Shown one piece after another: positions 25,829 to 33,753 of a stretch of DNA of 64,000 nucleotides; position 1 is the stretch's first letter; each line of letters starts with the position of its first letter. The notes beneath the pieces are model-generated. The model was not told the origin of the DNA. It did not search any database and worked only from the letters and a program-made list of their open reading frames with translations. Made by a program: the position numbers and the translations under genes. This DNA comes from Metabacillus lacus. Lineage in GTDB: Bacteria > Bacillota > Bacilli > Bacillales > Bacillaceae. Where the stretch lies: assembly GCF_009674805.1 (NCBI RefSeq), contig NZ_WKKI01000011.1, forward strand, positions 1 to 64,000, given 5' to 3'.

Positions 25829-26884
25829 ATGAAATACGGATTTTGGCTCCCTATCTTCGGAGGCTGGCTTCGGAATGTTGAAGATGAAAACATGCCTGCT
25901 ACGTATGAATACGCAAAAAAGGTGATTCAATCAGGGGAAAAGTGGGGCTTTCATACAACGCTGATTGCCGAGCTCTATTTGAATGATATCAAGGGACCCA
26001 AGCGAGATTCCCTGGAAGCATGGACAACTGCCGCTGCACTTGCGGCCGTAACGGAAAAAATTGAAATTATGACAGCTATTCGTCCCGGATACCATAATCC
26101 TGCGATTGCTGCAAAAATGACGGCCAATATTGATCAGATCAGCCAAGGGCGGTTTACGTTAAATGTTGTGTCGGCATGGTGGGAGGAAGAAGCCAGGCAG
26201 TATGGCGGCATCTTTACAGAGCACGATGAGCGGTATGATAGAACGGAAGAATTTCTCGAAGTGCTGAAAGGACTATGGTCTGCGCAAAATCCCTTTGACC
26301 ATGAAGGAAAGTTTTATCAGCTTGAAAATACAAATCTGTATCCAAAGCCCGTTCAATCTCCTAACCCGGTTATCTATGCCGGCGGAGAAAGTCCGCGCGG
26401 AAAAGAAGCAATCGCCAAGCATGGAGATGCCTATGTGATGCATGGCGGAACAGTGGAAGAAATTCAAAAAAAAATAGCAGGCATGAAAGAGCTGCGAAAA
26501 CAGTTCAGCACAAAACCTTTTCAATCTTTCGGAATGGCTGGCTACGTGATTTGCCGGGATACTGAAGAAGAGGCTCAGGAAGAGCTGAAGAGAATTACCA
26601 CGCTGAAAGAATCCTCTGCCTATGCAGGCTTTAAAGATTTTACAACGAAATCACAGCTTGAACAGCGCATTCAGCTTTATGATTATTCCGTTTCAAACCG
26701 TGGCCTTCGTCCGAACTTAATCGGGACTCCTGAAGTAATTGCAGAGCGGATTCTGCAGTATGAACATGCAGGACTGGATTTACTGCTTCTTCAATTTTCA
26801 CCTCAATTAGAAGAGATGGAGAATTTCTCTCAAAAAGTGATGCCGCTGGTAGAAGAGAAGCGCCAGTCGATGGCTGCACAATAA
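25829..26884 (+). CDS. LLM-class flavin-dependent monooxygenase (SsuD/SfnG-like)
   Basis: 351 residues of the bacterial luciferase-like fold: MKYGFWLPIFGGWLRN at the start, EIMTAIRPGYHNPAIAAKM, GRFTLNVVSAWWEEEARQYG and the FMN-binding segment YAGGESPRGKEAIAKHGDAY. Nearest relatives by eye are alkanesulfonate (SsuD) and dimethylsulfone (SfnG) monooxygenases. These release sulfite or sulfinate from organosulfur compounds using FMNH2. The gene lies 21 nt after the ATP-grasp gene with AAAGGAG. No reductase gene is adjacent; a flavin reductase-like gene is at 40,490. Confidence 0.88.
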   Translation: MKYGFWLPIFGGWLRNVEDENMPATYEYAKKVIQSGEKWGFHTTLIAELYLNDIKGPKRDSLEAWTTAAALAAVTEKIEIMTAIRPGYHNPAIAAKMTANIDQISQGRFTLNVVSAWWEEEARQYGGIFTEHDERYDRTEEFLEVLKGLWSAQNPFDHEGKFYQLENTNLYPKPVQSPNPVIYAGGESPRGKEAIAKHGDAYVMHGGTVEEIQKKIAGMKELRKQFSTKPFQSFGMAGYVICRDTEEEAQEELKRITTLKESSAYAGFKDFTTKSQLEQRIQLYDYSVSNRGLRPNLIGTPEVIAERILQYEHAGLDLLLLQFSPQLEEMENFSQKVMPLVEEKRQSMAAQ

Positions 26885-26885
26885 A

Positions 26886-26934
26886 AAGAAAAAGAGGTTT
26901 GCCGACATCCTTCATTCGGCAAACCTCTTTTTCC
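26886..26934. terminator. bidirectional terminator
   Basis: AAAAAGAGGTTTGCCG / CGGCAAACCTCTTTTT with an 11-12 nt loop. It ends the plus-strand monooxygenase operon and the minus-strand catalase. Confidence 0.95.
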
Positions 26935-26935
26935 A

Positions 26936-27781
26936 TTATTCATTGAAAGGCATTTTTTTCATATCATCAGGCAATGTACTGTGCATATATAAAGGTGCAG
27001 GCTCCAAGATTGGTGCTTCTGCATGTGGTTCTGGATTTTCTACGTACTCAAATGTACCTTTTCCATCGATGCTCGGTCCGCTTGCCCAGCTGCCGGCTTT
27101 GCTTTCTGTTCCTTGGGAACAGTTCATAAACGAGTAGGAGAACTCCTTCGCTTCTCTGTCGCTGCCAAATGTGCCTGGCACGACAATTCCTTCTTTTTCT
27201 TCCAGTTCTTTCAGGGCAGCAATCCACTGGTTTTGGTGCATTGTGTCTCTTGCAGCCAGGAATGACAGCATCTCTCTGACGCCAGGGTCATCTGTCATTT
27301 CATACAGCCTAGCTACCTGCAGCCTTCCTTGTGATTCTGCATTCAGGTTTGCCCTGAAGTCAGCAATCAAATTGCCGCTCGCCACGATATAGCCTGCATT
27401 CCATGGCACCCCCGTACTATTAACAGGCATTGCTCCCAGCCCTGATACAATCGCATGCTGCGGATTCATCCCGCCTAGTGCCGCTGCAATGATCGGGTTT
27501 TGCGCTGCTTCTTCCTGATCCTTTACAGGAGCCTTGTCCAAAAGCCTTGCAATCATTGTTGTAATCATTTCGATATGTGCGAGCTCTTCTGTCCCTATGT
27601 CCATGAGCATATCCTTGTACTTTTCATTGCCGCGTGTGTTCCAGCCTTGAAATAAGTATTGCATGGCAACGGAAATTTCACCAAATTGCCCGCCTAGGAT
27701 TTCCTGCAATTTTTTTGCGTACACTGGATCTGGACTTTGTGGACTAGCATGGTATTGCAGTTCTTTGCGATGGAAAAACAT
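26936..27781 (-). CDS. ydbD: manganese (non-haem) catalase YdbD
   Basis: A 281-residue di-manganese catalase. Ligand helices are GEISVAMQYLFQGWNTRG, GTEELAHIEMITTMIARL and RDTMHQNQWIAALKELEEK. It decomposes hydrogen peroxide. The proline-rich tail (EPHAEAPILEPAPLYMHSTL) is typical of Bacillus spore-associated members. The upstream sigma-B-type promoter agrees with its stress role. Confidence 0.94.
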   Translation of the reverse strand: MFFHRKELQYHASPQSPDPVYAKKLQEILGGQFGEISVAMQYLFQGWNTRGNEKYKDMLMDIGTEELAHIEMITTMIARLLDKAPVKDQEEAAQNPIIAAALGGMNPQHAIVSGLGAMPVNSTGVPWNAGYIVASGNLIADFRANLNAESQGRLQVARLYEMTDDPGVREMLSFLAARDTMHQNQWIAALKELEEKEGIVVPGTFGSDREAKEFSYSFMNCSQGTESKAGSWASGPSIDGKGTFEYVENPEPHAEAPILEPAPLYMHSTLPDDMKKMPFNE

Positions 27782-27838
27782 AGATTACTTGCACCTCTCA
27801 AAAATGGTAAATTTACTCATCACTGAGCATAGTAGTCA

Positions 27839-27864
27839 CTACCCGTATAAAAAGCAGGACAAAC
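27839..27864 (-). promoter_or_regulatory. sigma-B-type promoter of the Mn catalase
   Basis: On the minus strand GTTTGT (27864-27859), 14 nt, GGGTAG (27844-27839), 58 nt before the ATG. It matches GTTT...GGGTA. Confidence 0.8.
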
Positions 27865-27964
27865 TAATCTTTCTGAAGCATGTTCTTACAAATTCTGCAG
27901 TTTTTGCTTCTTCCCTAAGCTTTATCAGTATATTTTCCTCGTTCCTTTCTCCCCCTGAAACTAC

Positions 27965-27996
27965 GGAAAAAATGCCGCCCTCTTCAGGCGGCACTT
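27965..27996 (-). terminator. terminator after the chemoreceptor gene
   Basis: On the minus strand TGCCGCC, loop, GGCGGCA, then TTTTTT. Confidence 0.9.
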
Positions 27997-28003
27997 TCAG
28001 GAA

Positions 28004-29722
28004 TTATGAAGTTTTAAAATGCGAGATGAATGCATGCAGCTCCTGAGCCATGCTGCTCAGCGAGACTGCTGAGTTAGAAATGTCTTCACTGGAAGCAAGC
28101 TGTTCTTCCGAAGAAGCAGCAATGGTTTGAAAATGCCTGGAGCTTTCACTGACTGCGCGGAAGATCTGCCCTGCAGATTCTTCCACCTGTTTACTGCCGG
28201 CAGATAGCTGTTCCGCTGTTACAGAAATATCTCCTACTTCAGACACAACATTTTCAATGGCCGATAATGTTTGCTCAAAAACTTTATATATTCCATCCAT
28301 TGCCTGAGCACCGGTATTTACCTCTTCTGTTACAGCATTCATTGACTCTACAGAGGAGTCCGCTTCCTGCTGAATAGCCCTGACCAGCTCTGTTATTTCA
28401 TTCGCCGAAGCTGCGGACTGCTCTGCAAGCTTGCGGACTTCATCAGCAACCACTGCAAAACCCTTTCCATGTTCTCCTGCGCGGGCAGCCTCTATTGCTG
28501 CATTTAGTGCGAGCAAATTGGTCTGATCAGAGATATCTGTAATTACTTTTACAATTTTGCGGATGTCTCTTGATTTATCTTTCACACTGCTAATTTTTTT
28601 TGAAGATTCTATCACAGCTTTTTGTATGCCTGACATCTGCTGCAGAGATGACTGAACATGTGCCGTCCCTTTGCCTGTTTGATCAGCGGTTTCCTTTGCC
28701 AGGCCTGCTGCTCTTCCTGAGTTTTCTGCAATTCTTGAAATACCCTTCCCCATTTCCTCTGTGGCATGGAGGGACTCAGAAGCGCTGGCAGCCTGACGAT
28801 CGGCTCCGTCTGCAATTTCCTGAATGACAGCGGTAACCTGAGTTGCTGAAGCTCTCCCCTGCTGGCTGCTGGCAGACATCTGCTCAGAGCTTGCAGACAG
28901 TGCTTGGACATTTCCCATAACACTTTGGATAATGCGTTCAAAACCGGCAAGCATCGAATTAAAAGAACCTGTAATGTTTCCAATCTCATCCCGGCTGACA
29001 TAGGGGCTGCGGACAGTGAGATCTCCATTTTCCGCTTCCTTTATTTTTTCCTGAAGTTCTTTCAGCGGCTTTGTAATCGTTCTGCCGATCAGTAAGCTTA
29101 CTATGCCAGATGCGATGGCTGAAACTCCAATCACAATCAGCGTCATGATCAATGCTGACTGCTCGCTTTCGGTATTTTGCAGATTCAATTCTTCAGCAAT
29201 GTCTGTATTATGAGAGATCAAAAATGAGATGATATTGTCCCCCCTATCAAACATTTGATCTATTTCATTATTGTAAATATAATATGCTTTGTCCTTGTTC
29301 CCTTCTCTTACCTGGCTGATAACCTGATCTCTTTTTTCTCGATAATTGCTCAGAAATTCTTCGAATATTTTTAAATTATCTTGCTCAATTTCATCCAGAT
29401 TGGAAGTTTTGTACTCTTCAATCAGCTTATTATTCTCCTCAACATTCGCTTCAATTTCTTTCACCAGCTGATTATGCCTGGAAATATTATTTGATAGAAG
29501 CATTTCATATATATCCACCTTTGTAAGAATCAAATTAGTGCGGATTGTATTGAGCGAGTGTATAGGAAGCAGACGGTTTTCGTACATATCCTGCGAATTA
29601 TCCTGCATCTGCTTTAAATAGTAATAGCCCACTCCCCCAGTACCTGCAAGGGAAAACACAGCAAGCACGATAATCAGCAAAATCTTTTGAGATACCTTCA
29701 GATGTCTCAACCGCTTCATCAT
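28004..29722 (-). CDS. methyl-accepting chemotaxis protein
   Basis: A classical chemoreceptor of 572 residues. It has TM1 (about 10-30), a four-helix-bundle ligand domain (about 35-180), TM2 (about 185-210), HAMP (about 210-262) and a long cytoplasmic coiled coil with the hairpin tip [18 protein letters not shown] and [16 protein letters not shown]. The sensed ligand is unknown. The start at 29722 (MMKRLRHLK) follows AAGGAG; an upstream TTG is in frame. A consensus sigma-D promoter precedes it. Confidence 0.95.
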   Translation of the reverse strand: MMKRLRHLKVSQKILLIIVLAVFSLAGTGGVGYYYLKQMQDNSQDMYENRLLPIHSLNTIRTNLILTKVDIYEMLLSNNISRHNQLVKEIEANVEENNKLIEEYKTSNLDEIEQDNLKIFEEFLSNYREKRDQVISQVREGNKDKAYYIYNNEIDQMFDRGDNIISFLISHNTDIAEELNLQNTESEQSALIMTLIVIGVSAIASGIVSLLIGRTITKPLKELQEKIKEAENGDLTVRSPYVSRDEIGNITGSFNSMLAGFERIIQSVMGNVQALSASSEQMSASSQQGRASATQVTAVIQEIADGADRQAASASESLHATEEMGKGISRIAENSGRAAGLAKETADQTGKGTAHVQSSLQQMSGIQKAVIESSKKISSVKDKSRDIRKIVKVITDISDQTNLLALNAAIEAARAGEHGKGFAVVADEVRKLAEQSAASANEITELVRAIQQEADSSVESMNAVTEEVNTGAQAMDGIYKVFEQTLSAIENVVSEVGDISVTAEQLSAGSKQVEESAGQIFRAVSESSRHFQTIAASSEEQLASSEDISNSAVSLSSMAQELHAFISHFKTS

Positions 29723-29751
29723 CCATTCTCCTTCCAACCTTTTTTCCTTTT

Positions 29752-29778
29752 ATATCGGCCTGTTTACATTTATTTTTA
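29752..29778 (-). promoter_or_regulatory. sigma-D (flagellar) promoter of the chemoreceptor gene
   Basis: On the minus strand TAAA (29778-29775), exactly 15 nt, GCCGATAT (29759-29752), a perfect match to the Bacillus sigma-D consensus. The transcript starts about 22 nt before the start codon. Confidence 0.92.
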
Positions 29779-29918
29779 GGGCATAAGTCTCAATTTTCCA
29801 CAAATTGTTTGACGATTGCTACAGAGGGTAGTATGATACATTAAAACCAACTAAACCGATAAGGATTTAAAGTAAATTGACCCTTTTGACCCTGATATTA
29901 ATAAAAACTGGATAACTT

Positions 29919-30067
29919 TTATAAAGAGTGAACGAGAGATCTGGCTCTGTGACTTCACAGCAACCTGCCTGTTGGGAAAGGTGCTTCAACCAGCAAAGCA
30001 GCTGCTTTGGATGATAAAGACACTTGTCATATAAACTCCTTTGCGTACCTGCAGGGGAGTTTTTTTA
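29919..30067 (+). promoter_or_regulatory. SAM-I riboswitch variant with terminator
   Basis: Aptamer core AGAGTGAACGAGAGATCTGG, CTCTGTGACTTCACAGCAACC, AGGTGCTTCAACCAGCA and closing GATGATAAAG, which pairs with CTTTTAT at the 5' side. These are the positions conserved in the S-box class, with a variant P1/P2 region. A terminator follows: AACTCC (30034-30039)/GGAGTT (30056-30061) and seven T. Confidence 0.85.
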
Positions 30068-30119
30068 TTTGAGCGGTCAGCGGGAGAAACGAGAATTCAC
30101 TTAATTGGAGGTAGAAATT

Positions 30120-30875
30120 ATGAAGCGGGAACACTACAATGTCATCCAAGGTGCTGATTCTTTTTACTATAGCGGAAATTCCACAGGTGTATTGATTTGC
30201 CACGGGTTTAACGGAACACCGCAGAGCGTCGAGGAAATCGGCAGAAAATATGCAGATCAGGGTTATACTGTTTATGCTCCGCGCTTATGGGGACATGGCA
30301 CTTCTGAGCATGATATGCAGAATGCCTGCTATCAAGACTGGCTTCAAAGCCTGTCTGACGGATTTCATTACCTGAAAAGGAGCTGCAGTGACATTTTTTT
30401 GGTTGGGCAATCTATGGGAGGCACACTTTGCCTTCATACTGCAGCGAAGCTGCTTCAGCCAAACGGTCTTGTGCTCATCAATGCAGCGATTAATGATGTA
30501 GGATATATGGATATCAAGGAAGCGGCTGAATTTATTGAGGAAGGCAGTCCTGATATTAAAGCGCCCGGTGTATATGAAATTACGTACCCGAAAGTCCCGT
30601 TTACTGCAGTAAATGAGCTTCTTTCACTTATGAAAAAAACTTCTCGATGTTTAAAAAGCATCCATTGCCCAGTCCTTCTCATCACCTCACGCATTGATCA
30701 TGTTGTTCCGCCAGCAAACAGCGATTATATATTTAACAGCATTTCTTCCCCCGTTAAAGAAAGAGTGATTTTGGAAAATTCATATCATGTTGCTTCCATG
30801 GACTATGACAAAGAAGAAATTGTACAGCAATCCTGCAATTTCTTTCGCAGAAATGCAGAATTGCAGCATGTATGA
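30120..30875 (+). CDS. alpha/beta hydrolase under SAM riboswitch control
   Basis: 251 residues with oxyanion loop ICHGFNGTPQSVEEIG, nucleophile elbow VGQSMGGTLCL and a C-terminal catalytic Asp/His (TSRIDHVVPP, ENSYHVASMD). It belongs to the carboxylesterase/monoacylglycerol lipase group. The ATG at 30120 follows GGAGG; a TTG at 30105 is inside the SD region. The SAM-I leader suggests a role in sulfur or methionine salvage, for example hydrolysis of an ester or thioester. The substrate is unknown. Confidence 0.85.
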   Translation: MKREHYNVIQGADSFYYSGNSTGVLICHGFNGTPQSVEEIGRKYADQGYTVYAPRLWGHGTSEHDMQNACYQDWLQSLSDGFHYLKRSCSDIFLVGQSMGGTLCLHTAAKLLQPNGLVLINAAINDVGYMDIKEAAEFIEEGSPDIKAPGVYEITYPKVPFTAVNELLSLMKKTSRCLKSIHCPVLLITSRIDHVVPPANSDYIFNSISSPVKERVILENSYHVASMDYDKEEIVQQSCNFFRRNAELQHV

Positions 30876-30984
30876 CAAAAGGAGAGAGAATTGATCATCT
30901 CTCCTCCCTTCCTCTCCATCTCTTGTATTTCCAATTCTTTCAAGTCTGATATCATCCCGCTAGTCAAAATGGATATTTTTCTCT

Positions 30985-31111
30985 TATAATGAAAACAGAA
31001 AATGAACAGGAGTGATAAAGATGCAAAAAACATTCAGTCGATTTACCCCAGAGAGAGAAAAAATGAACAGCGAGAGGCAGCACGTCCTCTAATAGAATAG
31101 CAGCGTGCTGC
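30985..31111 (+). promoter_or_regulatory. leader region of the MFS gene: -10 box, leader peptide and hairpin
   Basis: TATAAT at 30985-30990 (upstream TAGTCA at 30961 may be a weak -35) is followed by a small reading frame. A strong hairpin GCAGCACG (31077-31084)/CGTGCTGC (31104-31111) is extended by GAGA/TCTC across a one-base bulge. The 5' arm lies in the leader peptide codons and its stop codon in the loop. No T-run follows, so translation attenuation is more likely than termination. Confidence 0.6.
31021..31092 (+). CDS. 23-aa leader peptide ahead of the MFS transporter
   Basis: ATG at 31021 has AGGAG 8 nt upstream. The peptide begins MQKTFSRFTPEREKMN and is hydrophilic and charged. Its last five codons form the 5' arm of the hairpin that precedes the transporter's ribosome binding site. 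The arrangement is that of inducible antibiotic-resistance leaders, where a stalled ribosome changes the fold. Confidence 0.55.
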   Translation: MQKTFSRFTPEREKMNSERQHVL

Positions 31112-31133
31112 TCTCTACGAGGAGAGAGACTGA

Positions 31134-32405
31134 ATGCGCGCATCAACAGTATATATTTGGATGGCTGCCGTCTTAACACTGGCAAATGCCATCATGTTTA
31201 CCACATATGCAGTTTATTATGTGAATGGGTTGGGGCTGTCCCCTCTTCAGCTCCTGCTGGTTGGAACAGCTTTGGAGCTTACAATCCTTTTGTTTGAAAT
31301 ACCTACAGGAGTTTTTGCTGATACAAGAGGAAGACGCCTCTCTGTCATCATTGGCATTGCGATCGTTGGCTCAGCCTTTATTTTAGAAGGTTCTGTTCCG
31401 TTGATTTTTGCCTTAACAGGAGGATTGCTGTCTTTATTTGCAGGAGTTGTCCTGGCGGAAGTATTCAGGGGTATAGGCGAAACATTTATCAGCGGGGCCT
31501 CTATTGCCTGGATAACAGATGAAGTCGGTGAAAAGCAGGTAGGAGACCTGCTTTTGAAATCTAATTCAATCAATATAGGGGCAGGGATTGCCGGTATTTT
31601 ACTGAGCATGCTTCTATCTTCTCTTTCACTGAACCTGCCTTATCTTGTGGGGGGAGTTCTGTACCTGCTTTTGGCGCTGTTTCTCCTCTTTAAGATGAAA
31701 GAGTCCCTTACAGTGCATGAAGCTGAAGAATTTTCTTCTCATGTTTCTCATGCTGCAGCCACCATGAAAAGCGGGCTTGCAATTATTAGAAGAAGTGCGG
31801 TTCTGCCGGCACTTATGGTTTCTGTCTTTTTTGCAGGAGCCGGCCTTGAAGGAATCGACCGGCTATGGGAAGCACATTTGCTTACTTCCTTTCAACTGCC
31901 TGAGGTTTTTGGCTTTACTCCATCTGTGTGGATAGGGCTGATTACGCTATGTGCATCCCTGCTCACTTTTTTGGCAACTGCTGCAGTGAGAAAGCTCGTC
32001 AATACTGAAGAAGCGGGTGCGATTGCTTTCTTTCTATCGATCCTGACTGTGATTCAGATAGCCTGTACGATTGGCTTTGCAGCAGCCGGGGAATTTTTGT
32101 GGGCATTAATTAGCTTTTTGCTGTTAGCCATGGTGAGAAATGTAAAGAGCCCTCTTTACGATGCCTGGATTATTCAGCACATTCCAAGTGAGTCCCGCTC
32201 AACAACACTTTCCATGATCAGCGTATTTGATGCGTTCGGCCAGACGGTAGGCGGTCCTGTCGTCGGAGCTGCAGGAACACGGTATACTGTCAGAACATCT
32301 TTGTTGCTGTCTGCAGTCTTTCTGTTTCCGGTTCTGCTTGTATTTATGAGGGCACGAAAGCTTTACAAAATGAAAAAAGATCAGCAGAACGGAGCACACC
32401 TGTGA
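31134..32405 (+). CDS. MFS drug-exporter-like transporter
   Basis: A 423-residue protein with twelve predicted TM segments and the MFS motif A between TM2 and TM3 (GVFADTRGRRLSVIIG). It resembles DHA-type multidrug, tetracycline or macrolide exporters, but the substrate cannot be read from sequence. Its ATG (31134) follows GAGGAGAGAG just after the leader hairpin, supporting inducible control. Confidence 0.88.
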   Translation: MRASTVYIWMAAVLTLANAIMFTTYAVYYVNGLGLSPLQLLLVGTALELTILLFEIPTGVFADTRGRRLSVIIGIAIVGSAFILEGSVPLIFALTGGLLSLFAGVVLAEVFRGIGETFISGASIAWITDEVGEKQVGDLLLKSNSINIGAGIAGILLSMLLSSLSLNLPYLVGGVLYLLLALFLLFKMKESLTVHEAEEFSSHVSHAAATMKSGLAIIRRSAVLPALMVSVFFAGAGLEGIDRLWEAHLLTSFQLPEVFGFTPSVWIGLITLCASLLTFLATAAVRKLVNTEEAGAIAFFLSILTVIQIACTIGFAAAGEFLWALISFLLLAMVRNVKSPLYDAWIIQHIPSESRSTTLSMISVFDAFGQTVGGPVVGAAGTRYTVRTSLLLSAVFLFPVLLVFMRARKLYKMKKDQQNGAHL

Positions 32406-32416
32406 GGGTGTGCTCT
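32394..32416 (+). repeat. hairpin sequence at the MFS stop codon, copy 1
   Basis: GCACACCTGTGAGGGTGTGC followed by TCT overlaps the MFS stop and forms stem GAGCACACC/GGTGTGCTC. An almost identical 23-mer occurs at 32725-32747. Copy 1 lacks the T-run of a working terminator. Confidence 0.85.
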
Positions 32417-32417
32417 C

Positions 32418-32465
32418 AGACTGTAGACAAACTCGATGGAACGAGCTTGTCTACAGTCTTTTTTG
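32418..32465 (+). terminator. terminator after the MFS gene
   Basis: AGACTGTAGACAA (32418-32430) pairs perfectly with TTGTCTACAGTCT (32447-32459), followed by a T-run. Confidence 0.93.
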
Positions 32466-32470
32466 TTTGC

Positions 32471-32567
32471 GCGGCGGGTGAGCCTCCTCGCCGCCGCTCT
32501 CGTCTCCGGGGTCTCACCTGTCCGTCTATCCCGCAGGAGTCTAAGCGCCTTCCACTCCAATCAACAG
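32471..32567. repeat. degenerate Bacillaceae intergenic repeat (GGTGAGACCCC type)
   Basis: GGCGGGTGAGCCTCCTCGCC, GGGGTCTCACCTGTCC, CCCGCAGGAGTCTAAGCGCC and TTCCACTCCAATCAAC are the landmarks of a GC-rich repeat I recall from many Bacillus relatives. Its origin (mobile element remnant or MITE) is not certain. GC content is clearly above the surroundings. Confidence 0.65.
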
Positions 32568-32823
32568 GATTCTTCACTATAACGCTTGAGGTAATAAAGA
32601 TGTTTTCGAATCTGCAAGCTGGAAGACATTGATATTAACGGACATATCCGCTTTGTGAAAATCCGATGAAATCAAAAAAAGGAATTCGGAATGCTCTCAC
32701 TCCGAACCTGCCTACAAACTGGGGGCACACCTGTGATGGTGTGCTCTTTTTAGGTTCCGAATGGAAATTCTAAACTAGGAGCAGACATACAAAAAAGAAG
32801 CATACCGGTAAGGCTGCTTCTTT
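32568..32823. other. rest of the MFS-acetyltransferase intergenic region
   Basis: No gene is visible. It contains TTCGGA/TCCGAA (about 32686-32706), copy 2 of the 23-mer hairpin with a T-run (32725-32751, a plausible terminator) and an imperfect inverted repeat AAGAAGCATACC/GGCTGCTTCTTT just after the acetyltransferase stop. Confidence 0.5.
32725..32751 (+). terminator. terminator-like hairpin, copy 2 of the 23-mer
   Basis: GCACACC (32725-32731)/GGTGTGC (32738-32744), then CTCTTTTT. It is identical to the hairpin at 32394 except for one loop base. Confidence 0.75.
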
Positions 32824-33330
32824 CTAATAGTCCTGCCAATGTATTTCACCCGACTTCTGCTCATAGTCCACAGAGACATCAAAGTCATGCTTTTCATAAA
32901 AATGGACGAGGCGGTCAACATGGTCCCAATCCCGCTTGGCAATGTCCCCTGTTATCGCAGACACATTATGCTGTCTGGCTTTTTCCTTTAAATACTTCAT
33001 GCAGATAGAGCCGTAGCCTTTATTTGCAGGACCCTTGATGTCCCCAATGTGAATAGTATGATTATCAAAGTATGTTGCTTGCAGGGAGAAGTCCCATGTT
33101 CCGTCATAAGCAGCATCACACTCACTGATCATAATTTTGCATGAATGGGAATCTTCATGTGAGTACACAATCACCCACTTATCCTCTTTCGATTGATCAA
33201 TTCCAATCACATTGCTGTTTCTGGCTATCTTTTTTAGATTATCCTGCATCCGGTACAGCTGAAATTCCAAATTTTCATATTCCTGCTGCAGCTCTTCCTC
33301 CTGTTCAGTATCTTTTACTGCTGTTTCCAT
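32824..33330 (-). CDS. GNAT-family N-acetyltransferase-like protein
   Basis: 168 residues with an N-terminal glutamate-rich coiled coil (TEQEEELQQEYENLEFQL) and a C-terminal GNAT core. The acetyl-CoA loop is GPANKGYGSICMKYLKEKA and is followed by FYEKHDF. The substrate is unknown. The ATG at 33330 lies 10 nt after GGAGG; an ATG at 33351 is possible but lacks an SD. Confidence 0.78.
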   Translation of the reverse strand: METAVKDTEQEEELQQEYENLEFQLYRMQDNLKKIARNSNVIGIDQSKEDKWVIVYSHEDSHSCKIMISECDAAYDGTWDFSLQATYFDNHTIHIGDIKGPANKGYGSICMKYLKEKARQHNVSAITGDIAKRDWDHVDRLVHFYEKHDFDVSVDYEQKSGEIHWQDY

Positions 33331-33561
33331 ACTCCATCTTCCTCCTTTCAAAAAATGAAATGAGAGCCTGCTTGCTAACTAACAGCCCAAGAACACACAG
33401 TTGTCTAGTCTACTAGAAAGAAGAAGGAAATTCAAATGGAAAGTTATTGTTTGGCAGGAAGAAACTGAAGAGAATTTGTAATAAATACTGACTTATAAAC
33501 CAAGACTAATCATTGATACTCACAGAGTATCTGTTTTATATCCTGCCTGCGAGGTGATTTG

Positions 33562-33714
33562 ATGAGCATACACGATCAGTTAGATCCGCGATCTCAGCTT
33601 TTTCACCATAACTGGACGAGGCCCAAAAGGTCAAAATCGCAAGTGAACGGGCATACGCAAATGTCTCAAAAAACGATTATTTTGAGATCAAATGCCAAAG
33701 CCCATCGCTGGTAA
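33562..33714 (+). CDS. 50-aa small conserved-type Bacillus protein (possibly YpzG-like)
   Basis: ATG at 33562 after GAGGTGATTTG. It starts MSIHDQLDPRSQLFHHNWTR, continues PKRSKSQVNGHTQMSQ and ends SNAKAHRW. It is very basic. The QVNGxTQ pattern recalls the small YpzG family of Bacillus, but I am not sure. A palindrome GATACTCACAGAGTATC (33514-33530) lies in its promoter region and a clear terminator follows. Confidence 0.72.
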   Translation: MSIHDQLDPRSQLFHHNWTRPKRSKSQVNGHTQMSQKTIILRSNAKAHRW

Positions 33715-33727
33715 GATATCATACAAA

Positions 33728-33753
33728 GAAGGCCGGATTTCTCCGGCCTTTTT
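33728..33753. terminator. bidirectional terminator
   Basis: GGCCGGA/TCCGGCC with A and T flanks. It lies between the plus-strand 50-aa gene and the minus-strand HAD gene, touching the stop codon of the latter. Confidence 0.9.

Noticed and set aside
25829-26884. A complete alkanesulfonate (ssu) operon
   Set aside because: Only the monooxygenase-like gene is present; no ABC transporter or reductase gene adjoins it.
30882-30905. Terminator after the SAM-controlled hydrolase gene
   Set aside because: Only a short GGAGA/TCTCC pairing and no T-run; too weak to report.
32402-32632. 76-codon frame after the MFS gene
   Set aside because: It runs through a terminator and a GC-rich repeat, so it is a chance frame.
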